Origin: Prorocentrum cordatum
Taxonomy: Eukaryota > Sar > Dinophyceae > Prorocentrales > Prorocentraceae
DNA length: 64,000 bases
Direction of reading: 5' to 3'
NCBI GenBank assembly: GCA_963575745.1
Contig: CAUYUJ010003636.1
Location: forward strand, 449,437-513,436
Below, piece after piece: positions 43,061 to 56,075 of this stretch. The stretch's first letter is position 1; each line of letters opens with the position of its first letter. The translations under genes and the position numbers were made by a program. The notes under the pieces were generated by a model. The model worked only from the letters and a program-made list of their open reading frames with translations. It was not told the origin of the DNA and did no database searches.

Positions 43061-43239
43061 GGTCACCCTCCTCGTCCGATCTGCACATGGTCACCATCAT
43101 GCACTCTCTCATCCTCACCATCCCCCAACTTTCATCATTGTCTCTGTCATCCACCCTCCTCCAACCCTCCTCCCATCCATCCCTTCTCATCGTCAAGGCA
43201 CTCATCCTCGCCCTGGCCCTCGAGTATGAATCATCACCA

Positions 43240-43271
43240 TTACTCTCCTCCTCCTCCTCCTCCTCCTCCTC

Positions 43272-43302
<31 letters not shown>

Positions 43303-43352
43303 TCCTCCTCCTCCTCCTCCTCCTCCTCCTCCTCCTCCTCCTCCTCCTCCTC
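43240..43352 (+). repeat. CTC triplet array
   Basis: Near-perfect CTC array that joins the following CAT array. Confidence 0.97.
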
Positions 43353-43482
43353 ACCATCATCATCACTACCCTCACCATCATCAGCAGCACCAGCATCATC
43401 ACCCCCATCATCATAATCATCATCATCATGATCACCACCATCATCATCGTCGTCATCAGCATCCGAACTATCCCAGTCATCG

Positions 43483-43540
<58 letters not shown>

Positions 43541-43611
43541 ATCATCATCACCACCATCACCATCATCATCATCGTCATCAGCATCATCATCATCATCATC
43601 ATCATTATCAA

Positions 43612-43704
<93 letters not shown>

Positions 43705-44249
43705 TATCAGCATCATCATCATCATCGTCGTCATCATCATCATCTTCTTCATCGTCAGCCTCAGCATTTGCATCACCATCACCATCATCGTCGTCGTGGT
43801 CGTCATCGTCATCGTCATCGTATCGTCATCGTCAGCCGCAACATCAACATCATCATAATCCTGAGCACCGTCACCATTACCATCATCACCACCAGGAAAT
43901 CAAAATCATCATCATCAACATCATCAACAGACGCCGCATTATCATCATCATCATCAGCAGCAGCATCGTCATAATCATAATCATATTCAGCATCCTCATC
44001 ATCATCCGCCGCAGCATCATCAGCCGCATCATCATCACCAACACCATCATCGACATCATCGACGTCGTCATCATCATCATCATCATCATCATTATCATCT
44101 TCATCGTCACCATCACCATTATCTGCACCATCAAACTGAAAATCAACAACATCATCATCAGCAACATCATCATCAACACCGTCACCATCATCATCATCAC
44201 CACCACCATCGTCATCATCATCACCATCATCGTCACCATCTGCCGAATT

Positions 44250-44325
<76 letters not shown>

Positions 44326-44333
44326 ACCCCATC
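43353..44333 (+). repeat. CAT (ATC) triplet array, 1.0 kb
   Basis: CATCAT array with CGT, CAG and CAC variants; all ORFs in it are repeat artefacts. Confidence 0.97.
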
Positions 44334-44424
44334 ATCAGACCTCCAGCCTCCCAGAGGGTCACTATAGGCTCACTATGGGCTCGAGTGCGGGCGGCGATCC
44401 TTTACACAGGAAAAAACCGACTGC

Positions 44425-45570
44425 TCACCAGAGAGGCAGGAGGATAATCAGACACTGCCTGATCACTGGCATGACAGCAAAGGCGACCATGACCCCCAAA
44501 CGAGAAGGGCATTGCATGACGCCCTCTGCAGCGCTCAAACCGTCAAGCTCTTCATCTGGCGTCTCGCGCTCAAAACCGAGGTGGTACGGGAGGGGCGTCG
44601 CCAGCTCGCAGGGATTTCGGCTTTGCTCCCAACACCTTAGGCTCGGGCCCTGGCTGGCCAGTGCCTCTCCTCCGCGGTGGGCCCTTTTCTTCCTCTCCCG
44701 CGCCACGACCACAATAGCAATGACCTGAGGAGTGGTGCCACCCGCGTAACCGAAATAAAGCGAGCCGGTAGGCCATCCTTGCGCCGGGCCGTTCTCGCCC
44801 GCTCCTTGCAGGTGCAGCGAAGACCCTCCCCCCGAGGGGGTCCCTGGCCAGGCTGCCACGCCCCAGGCATCGGCACTCAGGAGGGCGCATGCGCACGGCA
44901 GGGCGCGATCAGGGTCCTGGCGCGTGCTCGAGCGAGCTCGGATGGCCCGGGGCCGTGGCTTCCGGCCCACGCCCTCGACCGTGCGGCAGGCGGCGCCCGC
45001 GACGGGCGAGGTGTGGCCACGGCGAGGCTCGCCTGCCGAAGCAGACCTCGAAAGCCTCGGAACTGGAGGCGTGGCAGCGAGCACCAGCCCCAACACAGGG
45101 GGCTGCCTCCACTGGGGGGGACATGATCCTGGTGCTCCCTCGGCCACCCAGGGAGCGCGAGGATTGCCGCCGCCACCGAGATCGGGACCGCCTGCCCTCG
45201 ATGGAACCACACCGCCGATGCTGGTCTTGGTGCTGACACCTGGGCCTCCGACCACGGCCGACCTCGAAGCCTTGGCCCTGGCGCGCCTGGCTGCGCGGCC
45301 AGCGGGCGGACGCGGCCGCTCGGCACGGCGTGGGCGCTCCGCTCGCCGGCCCCGCTCGCACCCCGCCGGCCCGCCGCGCGGCCGGTGGCCCTGCGCGCTG
45401 CCCCGAGCTCTGCTGCCGCTCAGAGTCTGGGAGGCCTCCCAGAGGAGGTCCGAGCAGACGGGGTCGGAGGAGCGCTCCGCATCCCAGGTGCATCGCCGAT
45501 GCGTCGACGACGTCAGCGATGCACAGGCGACGTCGCGGTGGAGAAAATCGGGCACCACGTCGAGCCGCAT
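44425..45570 (-). CDS. Hypothetical GC-rich ORF
   Basis: A 381-residue minus-strand ORF. The first two-thirds are Ala/Gly/Arg/Pro-rich and could be chance in GC-rich DNA. The last third is more varied (GWPTGSLYFGYAGGTTPQV, then IAIVVVARERKKRAHRGG) and ends in a hydrophobic VMVAFAVMPVIRQCLIILLP. No family is recognised. An overlapping frame (45718-44909) is also open, so the evidence is weak. Confidence 0.25.
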   Translation of the reverse strand: MRLDVVPDFLHRDVACASLTSSTHRRCTWDAERSSDPVCSDLLWEASQTLSGSRARGSAQGHRPRGGPAGCERGRRAERPRRAERPRPPAGRAARRARAKASRSAVVGGPGVSTKTSIGGVVPSRAGGPDLGGGGNPRAPWVAEGAPGSCPPQWRQPPVLGLVLAATPPVPRLSRSASAGEPRRGHTSPVAGAACRTVEGVGRKPRPRAIRARSSTRQDPDRALPCACALLSADAWGVAAWPGTPSGGGSSLHLQGAGENGPAQGWPTGSLYFGYAGGTTPQVIAIVVVARERKKRAHRGGEALASQGPSLRCWEQSRNPCELATPLPYHLGFERETPDEELDGLSAAEGVMQCPSRLGVMVAFAVMPVIRQCLIILLPLW

Positions 45571-46384
45571 CGCCGATGCATCGACGATGCGGTGCGATCC
45601 TCCGACCCCCTCTATTCGGACCGGGGAGGCCTAGAGTCGCGGTCCCGTCATCGCCAGCGCTCTTCCTCAGCGCCTTGATGCCGCCAGCCGCGAGGCTCCC
45701 ATCGCAGGGCGCGGGCACGAGCGGCAGCTCGAAGCGCCAGCTCGGACAGCCGCAGCGATTTAGCCTACGCGAATGCGGTGCTGACGGCTCCGGGAGCCAG
45801 CGGCCCGGAACTTCTGCTCAGCGTGTCGCGGCGGCGGCCCCTGCGGCACGCTGTGCCCCGCGGGCAGACGTCGTGCCGCTCTGCCTCGCGGGGCGGGAGG
45901 CCGGGAAGAGCCTGGAGAGCTGGTGCCGGAAGGGACTGGACGCTCCACGTGGCGTGTTGGCACGGAGCTCCACACGCAGGCTGAGACCGTAGGTCTGGCG
46001 CGATACGCTCGCCGAAGCGTGGGCCAGCACGTGCCGAGCCAACACGCAGCGTGTGATCACGGACGTGTTTTGAGCATGATGCGCGTTGCGTTTCAAAACG
46101 GCGGTATCAAGGAAGCGCGTGCGCGCGCGTGGCTGGCGCGTCGCGAGGCGTGGTGGACCAGAGCCTGTGGCGCGGCACGCTGCGCAGGACGTTCCTGACC
46201 GTAGTCAGTCCAGTCCGCTCCACATGGCACAGCGTCGTGGGCTTCCTGTTCCGCCTCAACGACTGAAGCCGTCGACGTGCGTAATCCTTGCTTCGAAGCC
46301 ACGATGCGTGCGTTTGCTCATTCTTGACGTCCGAGGTAGCTACAACAGGGGGCGACTCTTTCTGGCACCGCAGCACTCCTGTCC
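45571..46384. other. No gene recognised
   Basis: Only a short repeat is seen: GCATCGCCGATGC with TCGACGA occurs twice (near 45488 and 45570). GC-rich, nothing else. Confidence 0.5.
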
Positions 46385-46630
46385 ACAGGGTGTCTCCAAG
46401 ATGGCTCAAGAGGCCTCCACAATGTTCTAAGAGGCTCGCATTAGGCTCTAAAGACAGCTTAAGAAGTCCTCATATCCTTCCTCCTGCTCATCTCATTCCC
46501 CTCAACATCCGCCTCGTTCTCCTGCTCATCCTCGTCGTCTTGCGCGTTCCTCTCCTCCGGTATCTCCTGCTGCTCCTCCTCGTCCTCCTCCTCCTCCTTC
46601 CTCCTCTGCCCCCTCTCGGGCCGCCCACGT
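46385..46630 (+). repeat. AAGATGG/AAGAGGC units then a pyrimidine tract
   Basis: 46385-46465 has a short AAGAGG-family stretch; 46480-46620 is CTC/CCT-rich. Confidence 0.7.
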
Positions 46631-47329
46631 GTCTACAACCTGGCTTCTCCCTCCTCATGATCCGCTCCACAAAAAACAATTCGGCCTGTTTGTGGGAGCC
46701 CTCGCGCCAAGGCTGAGGGATATTTTCCCGCAGTCGATCCACCAGCAGTTAACATCCATGCACTGGTCTCGACAATGCCGACGCCCACGTCCGTCGCCAC
46801 GCCACTGTCCACAGGCATGGCAGGCTCGCGGAGGAGGAACGAGCGGACAAGTAGGAGACGGACGAGGAGGAGGCGGCCCTCCGCATCTTCCCGATGCGGG
46901 TCCCGTCACGCACCTCATACTCTTCTTGAGTACATGGCGGGTTCCCGAAACGCTGAACCAAAACATGTTGCCAACCCTTGCAGCTCACCTGTCACTTCCC
47001 CCGGCCTTCCGCCAGCTTCCGCCAGCGGAGCGGCCCTCTTCTTGCTTCCGCCGCCTTCCGCCGCCCGTCCGCCGAGGAAGAGATGCCCACTCCTTCGATT
47101 CCTCGCAGGCAAGACCCTTTCTGGAGCGCCCTATATGGTCACGGCACCGGTCGCTCGAGTGGGCCGGCGGGAACACGCGAACTGGCCGCCAATGCGAGTT
47201 CGCTGTCCTCGGGCGTCCTGGGCGGTCTGCTCGCGGAGGCAGAGCCCCCCCGAGGATGAGGTCTTGTCACGAGCAGCCCAGCTCTGACACGACGACGGCA
47301 TCCAGACTCATGGCCAGCTCATCCTCGTC
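46631..47329. other. No gene recognised
   Basis: Short ORFs on both strands; CTTCCGCCAG is repeated near 47005-47060. Confidence 0.5.
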
Positions 47330-47573
47330 ATCTTCCTCTTCCTCCTCCTCCTCCTCCTCCTCCTCCTGCTCCTCCTTCTCCCGATCCTCCTCCTGCTCCT
47401 CCTTCAGATCCTCATCTGATCCTCCTTCTCCTCCTCCTTCCGATCCTCCTCCCCTTCCTCCTCCTCCTCCTCCTCCTCCTCCTCCTCCTCCTCCTCCTCC
47501 TCCTCCTCCTCCCGATCCTCCTTTTGAACCCCTCCTCCTCCTCCTCCTCCTCCTCCTCCTCCTCCTCCTCGCT
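47330..47573 (+). repeat. CTC triplet array with GATCCTC interruptions
   Basis: CTC array broken by GATCCTC units. Confidence 0.95.
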
Positions 47574-47941
47574 GAAGGCTGTGCTTGCGGATCGGCCAGC
47601 CTCTCTGACGCGACCCCGTCCTGCAAACTTTCGTTTGCGATCTGGCGGCAACACAACAGAGGATGCATAAGCCGACCTTGGCTGCGGCGCTTTCTGAAAA
47701 TAATCACCCTCCTACTTCCCCCTGCTCCTCGTGCTCGTCGTCACCCTCCTCGTCCTCATCAACTCCTCCTGCCTTCCCTGGAGCGTCCAAGGCTGGCCCC
47801 GAGATGGCAACGAGAACAACCCCAAACACTCCACATCAACGTTCGTAGTTTGTGCCCCGTTCTTTTTTCAACCCAGGATGCAGCCCAGCACTCGCTCAAC
47901 CACTCCCTGACGACGTGGACGAAGCAAAACCCGACAGCCGT

Positions 47942-48801
47942 CTAAAAAGCATCCTCGTCCAGTCCCCTCCAGGCTGGCACGGCGACTGCGGCAGCAACAT
48001 CCATGGATGGCATCATTGCCAGGTCCCCCCAGACTCCTCCGTCGGCGTCAGGTGTGAAACATTGCACTCTGCAGAACTGCTTCCCGCCCTCTGCCACGCC
48101 AAGCAGAAAGATTTTCTGGCCGTCGAGCGTGGCGACGTGCGCGGTGACCTTATCACTATCCTCGTAATCTTCGTAGATGCTCCAGCGTGCTCTCCGCTGG
48201 GGGCCAGGTTGGCAAGCCTCAACGAGGCCATCTCCGAGTGCGAAGATTCCACTTCCCAGAGGCAGAACAATATGTTCGCGAGGTGTGGGCATCGGAGCTC
48301 CTCTTTTCCACGCGCACCTTTCGCAATCATACCACCACGATGTGTAGGACCAGTATCTGCGGAACGACCGCTCTCGAGCGCGATCCTTCGTGAGATCGCG
48401 GGCAATATGTTCTGCCATATAAGACACAAAGATGTGATTCGCGGCTGGAGCGATATATTTGTGCGGGCCATTCCGAACAGCATCTTGCAGTTCGTCGTCG
48501 GCGAGCGTTAAAGATGTCCACTGACCTGTGCCAGGATCGAAGCGATCGAACGTCGAGCGCAGCATGTGTTTCCCATCGCCTATTCGGTAGCCTTCGGAGC
48601 CGCCGATCAGATACAAACAGCGACCCGATGCTATCATCGTAACACCGTGGCCAGCGCTCGAGCAGCTGGGCAATAGCTCCCAGGAGCCATTGCTCGTATA
48701 CCGCGCTATGCCGCTTCGGTGCCCGCGATATCGTGTATTCTCTGGCGTGTCCCCTGCGTCGTAGAGGGGCTGATTCCCCATGACGTATCCGCCACCGTGC
48801 C
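47942..48801 (-). CDS. Kelch-repeat protein, exon 2 (C-terminal blades)
   Basis: An open minus-strand frame of about 285 residues ends at the stop at 47942. Kelch features: GRCLYLIGGSEG followed by FDRFDPGTGQWTSL; HKYIAPAANHIFVSYM; CAWKRGAPMPTPREHIVLP with GSGIFALGD; and VATLDGQKIFLLGV with GGVWGDLAMMPS. These give three to four beta-propeller blades, each with a Gly pair and a Trp about 20 residues on. Kelch propellers bind proteins, often as substrate adaptors. The exon probably begins at 48801 after an AG: the frame GGGYVMGNQPLYD there supplies a blade strand that completes the VLDG end of exon 1. The first in-frame Met alone (48781) would leave a blade incomplete. Confidence 0.8.
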
Positions 48802-49099
48802 CTCCACGCGATGAGGCGCGTCAGAATGGCCGTTGAACTGCCTGGCAGGGCCCCTGGCGCTTTTCAATAGATGAATGGCACCCCGACTCGTGGAACTTCC
48901 CCAGCAACCGTCCCCTTCCGGCGCGGCCGAACCGACCCCTTCCATGACGAGCACCTTCCGTGACGTCCCCCGCGCCCTCCAGGCCTCCCTCCGGCCGCAT
49001 ACGTACGTCTTGGGGTGAGGCCAGGGGGACGTCACGCAAGGGGCTGCTTTACTAGTGGTCGGTTAGGCCGCCCCTGACACTAGCTTTGCTCTCTGGCGC

Positions 49100-49600
49100 T
49101 CTGTTCCACCCCAGGGCGGCTCCAAGACGACCCGGGGCCGCCCCAAGATCGGGGTGGGAAAAAATGGGGGTTAGTCAAGGACGGGGGGGTTGACGAATCG
49201 GCTCGCGTGGCTGGTTTTCCCGGCGCCTCCCGGCACCAGCAGGCGCCAATGTATCGAGGAAAGGCGCTCTGCGGCCAGGCCGAAACAAGCTGCACGCAGC
49301 AGATTTCGTTTCGCCCCCCCCCTCTCCCTCCCCTTTCGCCCGAACTGACAGGACGGCTGCAGCTTCTCCGTCGAATCGAATCGCGGTGCCATGACGCGCC
49401 AGAACCCGCTCGCGCGTCGGACTCGCCGGGCACATCTGAAGCTACGAAGTGGCCAACCTGAGACAGGCGGTTTTAAGACGACCCAGGGCCGCTCCAAGAC
49501 ACTTGCAGTTTTTTCGTCGATGCGCAGCACGATGCCATGACGCACCAGACCCCGCTCGCGCCTCGGACTCGGCGGGCGCATCTAGAGCTGTGAAGAAGCC
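49100..49600 (+). repeat. Tandem duplication of about 145 bp period
   Basis: CGACCCGGGGCCGC/CGACCCAGGGCCGC followed by TCGGACTCGCCGGGC/TCGGACTCGGCGGGC blocks recur (49356-49440 and 49503-49588). Confidence 0.75.
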
Positions 49601-49854
49601 GCCCCTTGGACAGCCGAGCCTCCGCGTCGTCGAAGAAACAATCATATCCCTGGCTGGTATTGTGACAGAGACTGGCCAAAACGACCAGTGATGATTAATC
49701 GTACACCGAGCGCAAACATCGCGCGCGATGGTTCTAGCTGGTCGAGTGCTGACCGCATTGAGACAACAAGGTGGTCAACATTCTCTGCCTCCTCCTGCCT
49801 CTTCCTCATTCCTCCTCCTCCGCTCTCCTCGACCGGTCGACCGGTGATCTGTCG

Positions 49855-50765
49855 CCAAACTTCTTGGGGACCTCTTGACTCCTTCTGGGGGTCACCTGGG
49901 GCGAAGATCTCGGGTTCTCGGTTCACGTTCCCGATAGTGGCCTTCGGCCCATCCCGCCACCGTGCCTGGGTTGTGGGTTCGAGGCCTCTTGGAAGTTCGT
50001 TTGGGATTCGTGGGAGGCTTCCCAGGGGCCTCTTGAAGGCAATCTTGGAGGCCTCTTGGGGGCCGTTTGGGGTGCTCGTGGGATGTCTTTTTGGGCCCCT
50101 TTGGGGCCTCGTGGGCCCTCGGGGGCCTCTAGGGGGGCTCTAGGGCTCTGTTGGGGGCCTCTTGGGGCTTCGTTCGAATTGTCGGTCCGTGTTCCCCCTC
50201 TTGGGCGCCCTCTTGGGCGATCTTGGGCGCCTCGTGGGCCGTCTTGGGGCGCTCTTGGGCCGTCTTGGGGCTCTCTTGCGCCGTCGTGGCGCCCTCTTTG
50301 GGTGCCTCTTGGGCCGTGTTGAGCTGATTTCTGGGGCCTCGTGGGCTGCCTTGGACCATCGGAAGCACGAAACAGCGAGAACACGAAACACCTTCACAAA
50401 CCCTACAGAAAAACACTTATTTCGCCTCCTGAGAGCCTCGTGGGAGTCCTTTTGAGAGCATATTGGCCGTCTTGAAGCCCTCTTGGGCTGTCTTCAAGCC
50501 ATGTTGGACCAATTTTGAAGCGCTCTTGTTCGGTCTTGGGCTCTCTTGGAGCGCTCTTGTCAATGAATTTTGCCTCTGGGGGCCCTCGGGGAAGCCCTCT
50601 TGGAAGCCTCTTGGGCCGTCTTGGTGACCATCTTCGGCGTCGTTGGGAGCTTGGAGTACGCCGGGTTCCCTTGGGAGACTCTTCCGAGGTGTTCTGGGCC
50701 CGTTGGGGAGCGATCGGGGGCCCTCTGGTGCCGTTTTGGGCTCTCCGGGGCGCTCGGGGAGCCGG
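49855..50765 (-). repeat. AAGAGGC-type arrays, minus orientation
   Basis: Two arrays (49855-50345 and 50420-50765) of CTCTTGGGG/CCTCTTGG units, the complement of the AAGAGG family, separated by a short unique segment with ACACGAAACACC. Confidence 0.85.
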
Positions 50766-50799
50766 GGGCCCACACAAACCCGCAAAGCTCCAGACGGAT

Positions 50800-50885
50800 T
50801 CATGTGTGTATATATAATATTTATGTTTATATATATATGTATATATAGCATATATGTACATATGAATGTATAGAGAGATAGATAT
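50800..50885. repeat. AT-rich microsatellite (TATATA/TGTATA)
   Basis: TATATATGTATATATAGC-type run. Confidence 0.95.
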
Positions 50886-50887
50886 AG

Positions 50888-50889
50888 GC

Positions 50890-50930
<41 letters not shown>

Positions 50931-51360
50931 AAAAACAAACAAACAGCAACAAAAAAACAGAGAGCGAGAGAGAGGGAAAGAGAGAAAGAGAGAGAAACAA
51001 AACAAAAAACGAGAGAGAGAGAGAGGGAGAGAGAGGGAAATGTACACCGCAGAAGAGACAGAGCGAGAGAGAGAGAGGAAGGCAAAGAGAGGGAGAGAGC
51101 GAGAGAGAAGAACAACAAAACAACGAGACAAAGAGAGAGAGAGAGAGAAAGATCAACAAAAAAAGAGCGGGAGAGAGAGAGGTAATCAAACAGAGAGCGA
51201 GAGAGAAAGGGAGGGAGAGAGAGAGCGAGAGAGAGGAACAACAAAACACGAGACATAAAGGGAGAGAGAGAGAGAGTGAGATGATTAACCAAAAAAAAGA
51301 GAAGGAGAGAAAGAGAGAGCGGGATATTGTATGATAGCGAGAGAGAGAGAGGGAGAGACA
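50888..51360 (+). repeat. GA-rich simple repeat with A runs
   Basis: GAGAGAGA units interrupted by AACAACAAAA-type segments. Confidence 0.95.
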
Positions 51361-51708
51361 GGGAGGGCGCGTGAAAAGCTGAGAAATATCGGGGGCCAAG
51401 AGCATCTGTCGACCTGCGCGCGCAGCGCCTTGGGCCCCCACCGTCACGGGGAAGCCTGCGCCACGCAGCTCTGACAGGGTGGGCAAAACGCCAGCGAGGA
51501 GGGGTGGAAGCGAAAGGAGGGAGGAAAGGAGGGACGAACAGAGACCAAGACAGCAACATGCGCCGAGATCCGCCCGAGAGAGCCACCCGATGCCCCAAGA
51601 GGCCTCGAGAACCCCCCAAGAGATGGGACGCGCAAGGACATTCTACCACCGCGTTCCCGTTCCAAATTTGAATTTGTAGGCCCATGTGGAGTCGTGCAAT
51701 GTTAAAGG

Positions 51709-52137
51709 ATGGGTCTGCTCGATGGCAAGCATCGCCGCCGCGCGGCCAAGGCGCAACATTTGCACAACGCAACGAACAAACAACATCGAAGGCTGAACTC
51801 CCTCATGTCTGAATCAGACAACGGAAGGCTTCTGCTTTCCAATGTGTTGGCCTCCGCTGGAAATTCGAAAGCATTCGACAGCTGGATTTCGTGGCCACGT
51901 GCTCGGGCTGGCGCTTTTTCGGCTCGAGCACGCCTGTGTTTCCGAACGGGCCTCAACGCCGCCTGCGTCGTTGGAGCTGGAGTGGATACGGACGTGACAA
52001 TGAAAATGGCGAGAGCGCGCGTCCTTGTCAGCGCAGAGCACTGGAGGATCCCGCCGAACCCCTCCAGGAACGCAACGCAACAGTCACAGACTCGGATCTC
52101 TGCGAGGACTCACGACGCAACAATGAAGATTCTCTGA
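51709..52137 (+). CDS. Hypothetical ORF inside the kelch intron, antisense
   Basis: A 142-residue plus-strand ORF with segments such as LLDGKHRRRAAKAQHLHNAT and SDNGRLLLSNVLASAGNSKA. It is non-repetitive and mildly protein-like. No domain is recognised; it may be chance. Confidence 0.25.
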   Translation: MGLLDGKHRRRAAKAQHLHNATNKQHRRLNSLMSESDNGRLLLSNVLASAGNSKAFDSWISWPRARAGAFSARARLCFRTGLNAACVVGAGVDTDVTMKMARARVLVSAEHWRIPPNPSRNATQQSQTRISARTHDATMKIL

Positions 52138-52264
52138 TCTGGGAACTCGTGGAAACGGAGCAGGAAAAATGACTAGAAATGCCGGCGACGATGATTAAAG
52201 GGTTGACGGTGGTCCGTCTTTCCGAGTGAAGCTTTAAGCTTACAGGCCCACGCGGAGTCGCGCC

Positions 52265-53115
<851 letters not shown>

Positions 53116-53149
53116 TCTCCAGTAGACCGCAAAATGGCTGCCAGAGTCT

Positions 53150-53325
53150 TTGTCCTCCTCATCCCCCCTCTCGTGCTCGTCCTCTTCCTCCTAGCCCTCC
53201 TCTTCCTCTTCCTCCTCCTCGTCCCCTCCTCCTCCTCCTCCTCCTCCTCCTCCTCCTCCTCCTCCTCCTCCTCCTCCTCCTCCTCCTCCTCCTCCTCCCC
53301 CTCCTCCCCCTCCTCATCTTTCTCA
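53150..53325 (+). repeat. CTC triplet array
   Basis: CTC array within the kelch intron, followed (53335-53480) by a few AAGAAGCC/AAGAGGGCC units. Confidence 0.95.
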
Positions 53326-53656
53326 TCCTAGTACGGCCCCAGGACTCTCAACCGGCCCCCGCGATGCACCCCACAAGCCCTCAACATGCCCCCGAGAGGG
53401 CCCCAATAAGCTCCCAGGAAGCCCCAACCCCCCCAAGAAGCCTCCAAAAAGCCTCCAAGAAGCCCCGAAGCAGCAGCATAAAAACATGCAACGTTGCAGC
53501 CGCGACATGCTACAGCTAAGTCGCGTTGCCTCCCACACTGCCCCAGGATTGTTCTCCCGAACCTGTTCTGGCCAGATCGGCAAATCCATCCTGCATGGAC
53601 GTCGATGCTGCGCTAGCGCGGCGACGGTGTTTGCCGCAGGCGGCTGTTATACGCTC

Positions 53657-54198
53657 CCATCCAACACCGCACACTGTATGTTGTCTTCAAGTTCAAACGG
53701 ACTCGGCTCGAGGCTCCGCCACGAATGCTGATGCCGGTCGCAGATAGCAAAGAGCTGTTTCCGGCAAGTGAACGTCCCTCCGGTGGCGGCCGAAACGGCC
53801 TCTTCCTCCTTCGAAGAGGACCCGAGCACGTAGACCTGTCCCTCCAGCAGAAAAGAGGCAACCCCAGAGCAGGCAAAAGGCAGCGGCGGCAGCGCCCTCC
53901 ATGCATCGTCGCTGGCGCTCCAGTACCAGACCAGATTGCCGACGTCAGAAGCGCCCTCCCCAATGACAAGAAGAGACCATTGCGCGGCATTGAGGACTTT
54001 GCGTGTGCCTTCCCGCAACCCCGCGCTCACGCAATTGGCAGCACGCAGGCTCCTAAAGTCTAGACAAGCGAACGCGACGCGGGATATCCCGTGCTGCGCC
54101 AGCACATCGCTTGAGAGAGTCATGTGCGCGGCTAGATTGCCCAGCGGGCCTCCTGAACCGATATCACTTTGAGCCAAAAATCTCGACCGACCAAACAT
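53657..54198 (-). CDS. Kelch-repeat protein, exon 1 (N-terminal part)
   Basis: About 180 residues are open on the minus strand from the Met at 54198. A segment with VLAQHGISRVAFACLDFRSL and RAANCVSAGLREGT resembles a weak F-box, the part that docks to SCF ubiquitin ligases; this is a tentative call. Then comes a kelch blade: WYWSASDDAWRALPPLPFAC followed by LLEGQVYVLGSSS, and a second begins with HQHSWRSLEPSPFELEDN, ending CAVLDG at the inferred donor. A second Met (MTLSSD, near 54120) is an alternative start. Upstream of it the DNA contains TTTTTGGCTCAAAG, which resembles the 3' half of a spliced leader but lies in the open frame. With exon 2 the protein would be about 465 residues, a normal size for an F-box/kelch protein. 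Confidence 0.7.
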
Positions 54199-54234
54199 GT
54201 TTATACTATTCTAACACTCGACTGGGAGGAAAGG

Positions 54235-54330
54235 TGGAGGCGCGAGGGGAGGACGTGCGGGAGGACAGGGAGGGAGGGGAGGACGACGAGGGAGAGGGGA
54301 TGAGGAGGACCCCAGAAACAAGAAGAAGTC
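54235..54330 (+). repeat. Purine-rich GGGAGGA tract
   Basis: Irregular GAGGAC/GGGAGG units. Confidence 0.8.
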
Positions 54331-54334
54331 TTAC

Positions 54335-55200
54335 ATATCGTATGACTTTAGCAAATGAATTTAGCAATCGTGCTCAAACCCGTAATCCTCATCCCACCAC
54401 GCAGTGCATCCGCATTGATCTAGCATGCGCCCTGTGCGCGAATCCGTATCAAATAATACCATGCGGCCACACGCGCGCGCGCGCATCCACGCACGCGCGT
54501 CGAAATCTTGCCGAGACCACTGGTGTTCGAAACATTTCAAAATATCACCGCATCGACGCTGCCCGTCGTCTGGGCCGTGTGCCCGGTCTGGCGGCTATAT
54601 TGTCGCCGTCGCCGCCTCGTCGCCGTCTCGTCGCCGCCCGCCGCTTGGGCCGTGTGCCCAGTCTGGCAGCTACGTTGTCGCCGTCGCCGCACCGTCGCCG
54701 CCCCGTCGCCGCCTCGTCGCCGCCTCGTCGCCGCATTTGGATTGCACCGCGTAGGTTGCACGAAAAAAACATTCGCATCTGCGGCGCGCGAAGATCTCGC
54801 CACAAGTATTGCACAACATGTGCCATCGTCGTCGCCAGCATCGGCACCGTAATTGGCGTTGCCACCGTCATCGTTATCACCTCCCCCACCAGCGCTACTG
54901 TCATCATCGTTGCCGCCGTGGTCGACGTCATTATGATGCCGCGTCCGCCCGAGTCACCGACCCGAACTGAAGTGCCCGCGCGCCAGCGCGGCCTTTGAGA
55001 CGCGCTGGGGAATTCCCATTGGTAAGCACCATCGCGGCCGCGTCGGCTGTGCCAAACCACCAGGCCGCTCTTCGCGCGAGATTGCGCGCGCTAGCGCAGC
55101 CGCAAAGACACGTCAACCAGTGCCTTATCGTCAGTGCAATCGGGGCCGCATGGGTTGTGCAAGACAAGTTGCGGGTAAAAGGGTGAGATAGTTGCACGAG
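54335..55200 (-). repeat. Interspersed 0.8-kb repeat, copy 2 (inverted)
   Basis: Reverse-complement counterpart of 32332-33095; it carries an internal CGTCGCCGC expansion (54590-54730) absent from copy 1. Confidence 0.8.
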
Positions 55201-55384
55201 TACTGGAGGTGACGACTTTAACTTCTGCAAAGTGGGGATCCACATGTAGCTTACATCGAATAGCTTACACCCCATTGATTGCACCTCCCGCCCTCACCAC
55301 AAACCATACACTGTATGGATCTGTATGGCTCCCAACTCCGCAGTGCAATGACGCACTGGTTGGGGTCCATGATGGCGAAAACAT

Positions 55385-55610
55385 ACACAAACACACACAC
55401 ACGTATACATATGTATGTATGTGCATGAACTGGATATGTGTACGTGTGTCCATGTGTATATGTCTGCACGTGTATCTGTACAGTCGATGCGCACCGAGAT
55501 ACACACATGTGTATATACAGATGTACGTGTACCGATGTCTGCGTATATATCCAGATGTGTATACGTGTGCAGAAACACAGCTCTAAACCTACATGTGTGC
55601 AGATGCATGT
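55385..55610. repeat. CA/TG-rich degenerate microsatellite
   Basis: ACACACAC run passing into GTGTATATGTGTACG-type sequence. Confidence 0.9.
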
Positions 55611-55775
55611 GCCGAGGTCGCTTGGACGTGGCGCTCCCGCCTCGGCACAGCGCTTGCTTTGCGCTCGCGGCTTACATCGGCAATAGGGCCGCGCGGGGGA
55701 TGGCTGAATGGTGCCCTCGCCGAAGCGTCGCGCACTCGCCTTCTGTAAAGTCCGCGTGCGTGCGCCGCGCGCGAG

Positions 55776-56075
55776 CGCTTTGTGCTCGCTGCGCGGGACC
55801 GCGAGTCAGTCTCAACACCCGGTTGCCCCAGCATCGTTCCCCAGGCTCTGGAAGGCGGGGTGGGAGCGGGCGAGGCCCTCTGACTCGCTGGACCTGGTTA
55901 GCTTGACTCCTACCTCCTGCAGGCTCGCGCGCGAGCGCCCCCCGTTCGCTGGGTGACAACGCGAGCCAGTCCCAAGATCTGGTTGTCCCAACATTGCTTC
56001 TTGTGATATGGGATGGGGGAGGGAGTGGGCGGGCCCTTCTGTCTCGTTCTTGATGGCTAGCTTGCTTCACTCGCG
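55776..56075 (+). repeat. Tandem duplication of 151 bp
   Basis: Two copies starting CGCGCGCGAGCG, with CGCGAGTCAGTC/CGCGAGCCAGTC, GGTTGCCCCAGCATCG/GGTTGTCCCAACATTG and GGGAG.GGGCG; about 70 percent identical. Confidence 0.8.

Noticed and set aside
43226-44447. Long Ile/Ser/His ORFs
   Set aside because: Translations of CTC and CAT arrays.
50417-51772. A 451-residue Leu/Ser-rich minus-strand ORF resembling a multi-pass membrane protein
   Set aside because: The hydrophobic runs come from GA/CT dinucleotide repeats, not from a real membrane protein.
54160-54185. TTTTTGGCTCAAAG on minus near the kelch start, similar to the spliced-leader 3' half
   Set aside because: Only about 11 contiguous bases match, it lies in the open frame of exon 1, and the CCGTAGCC half is absent; kept only as a remark.
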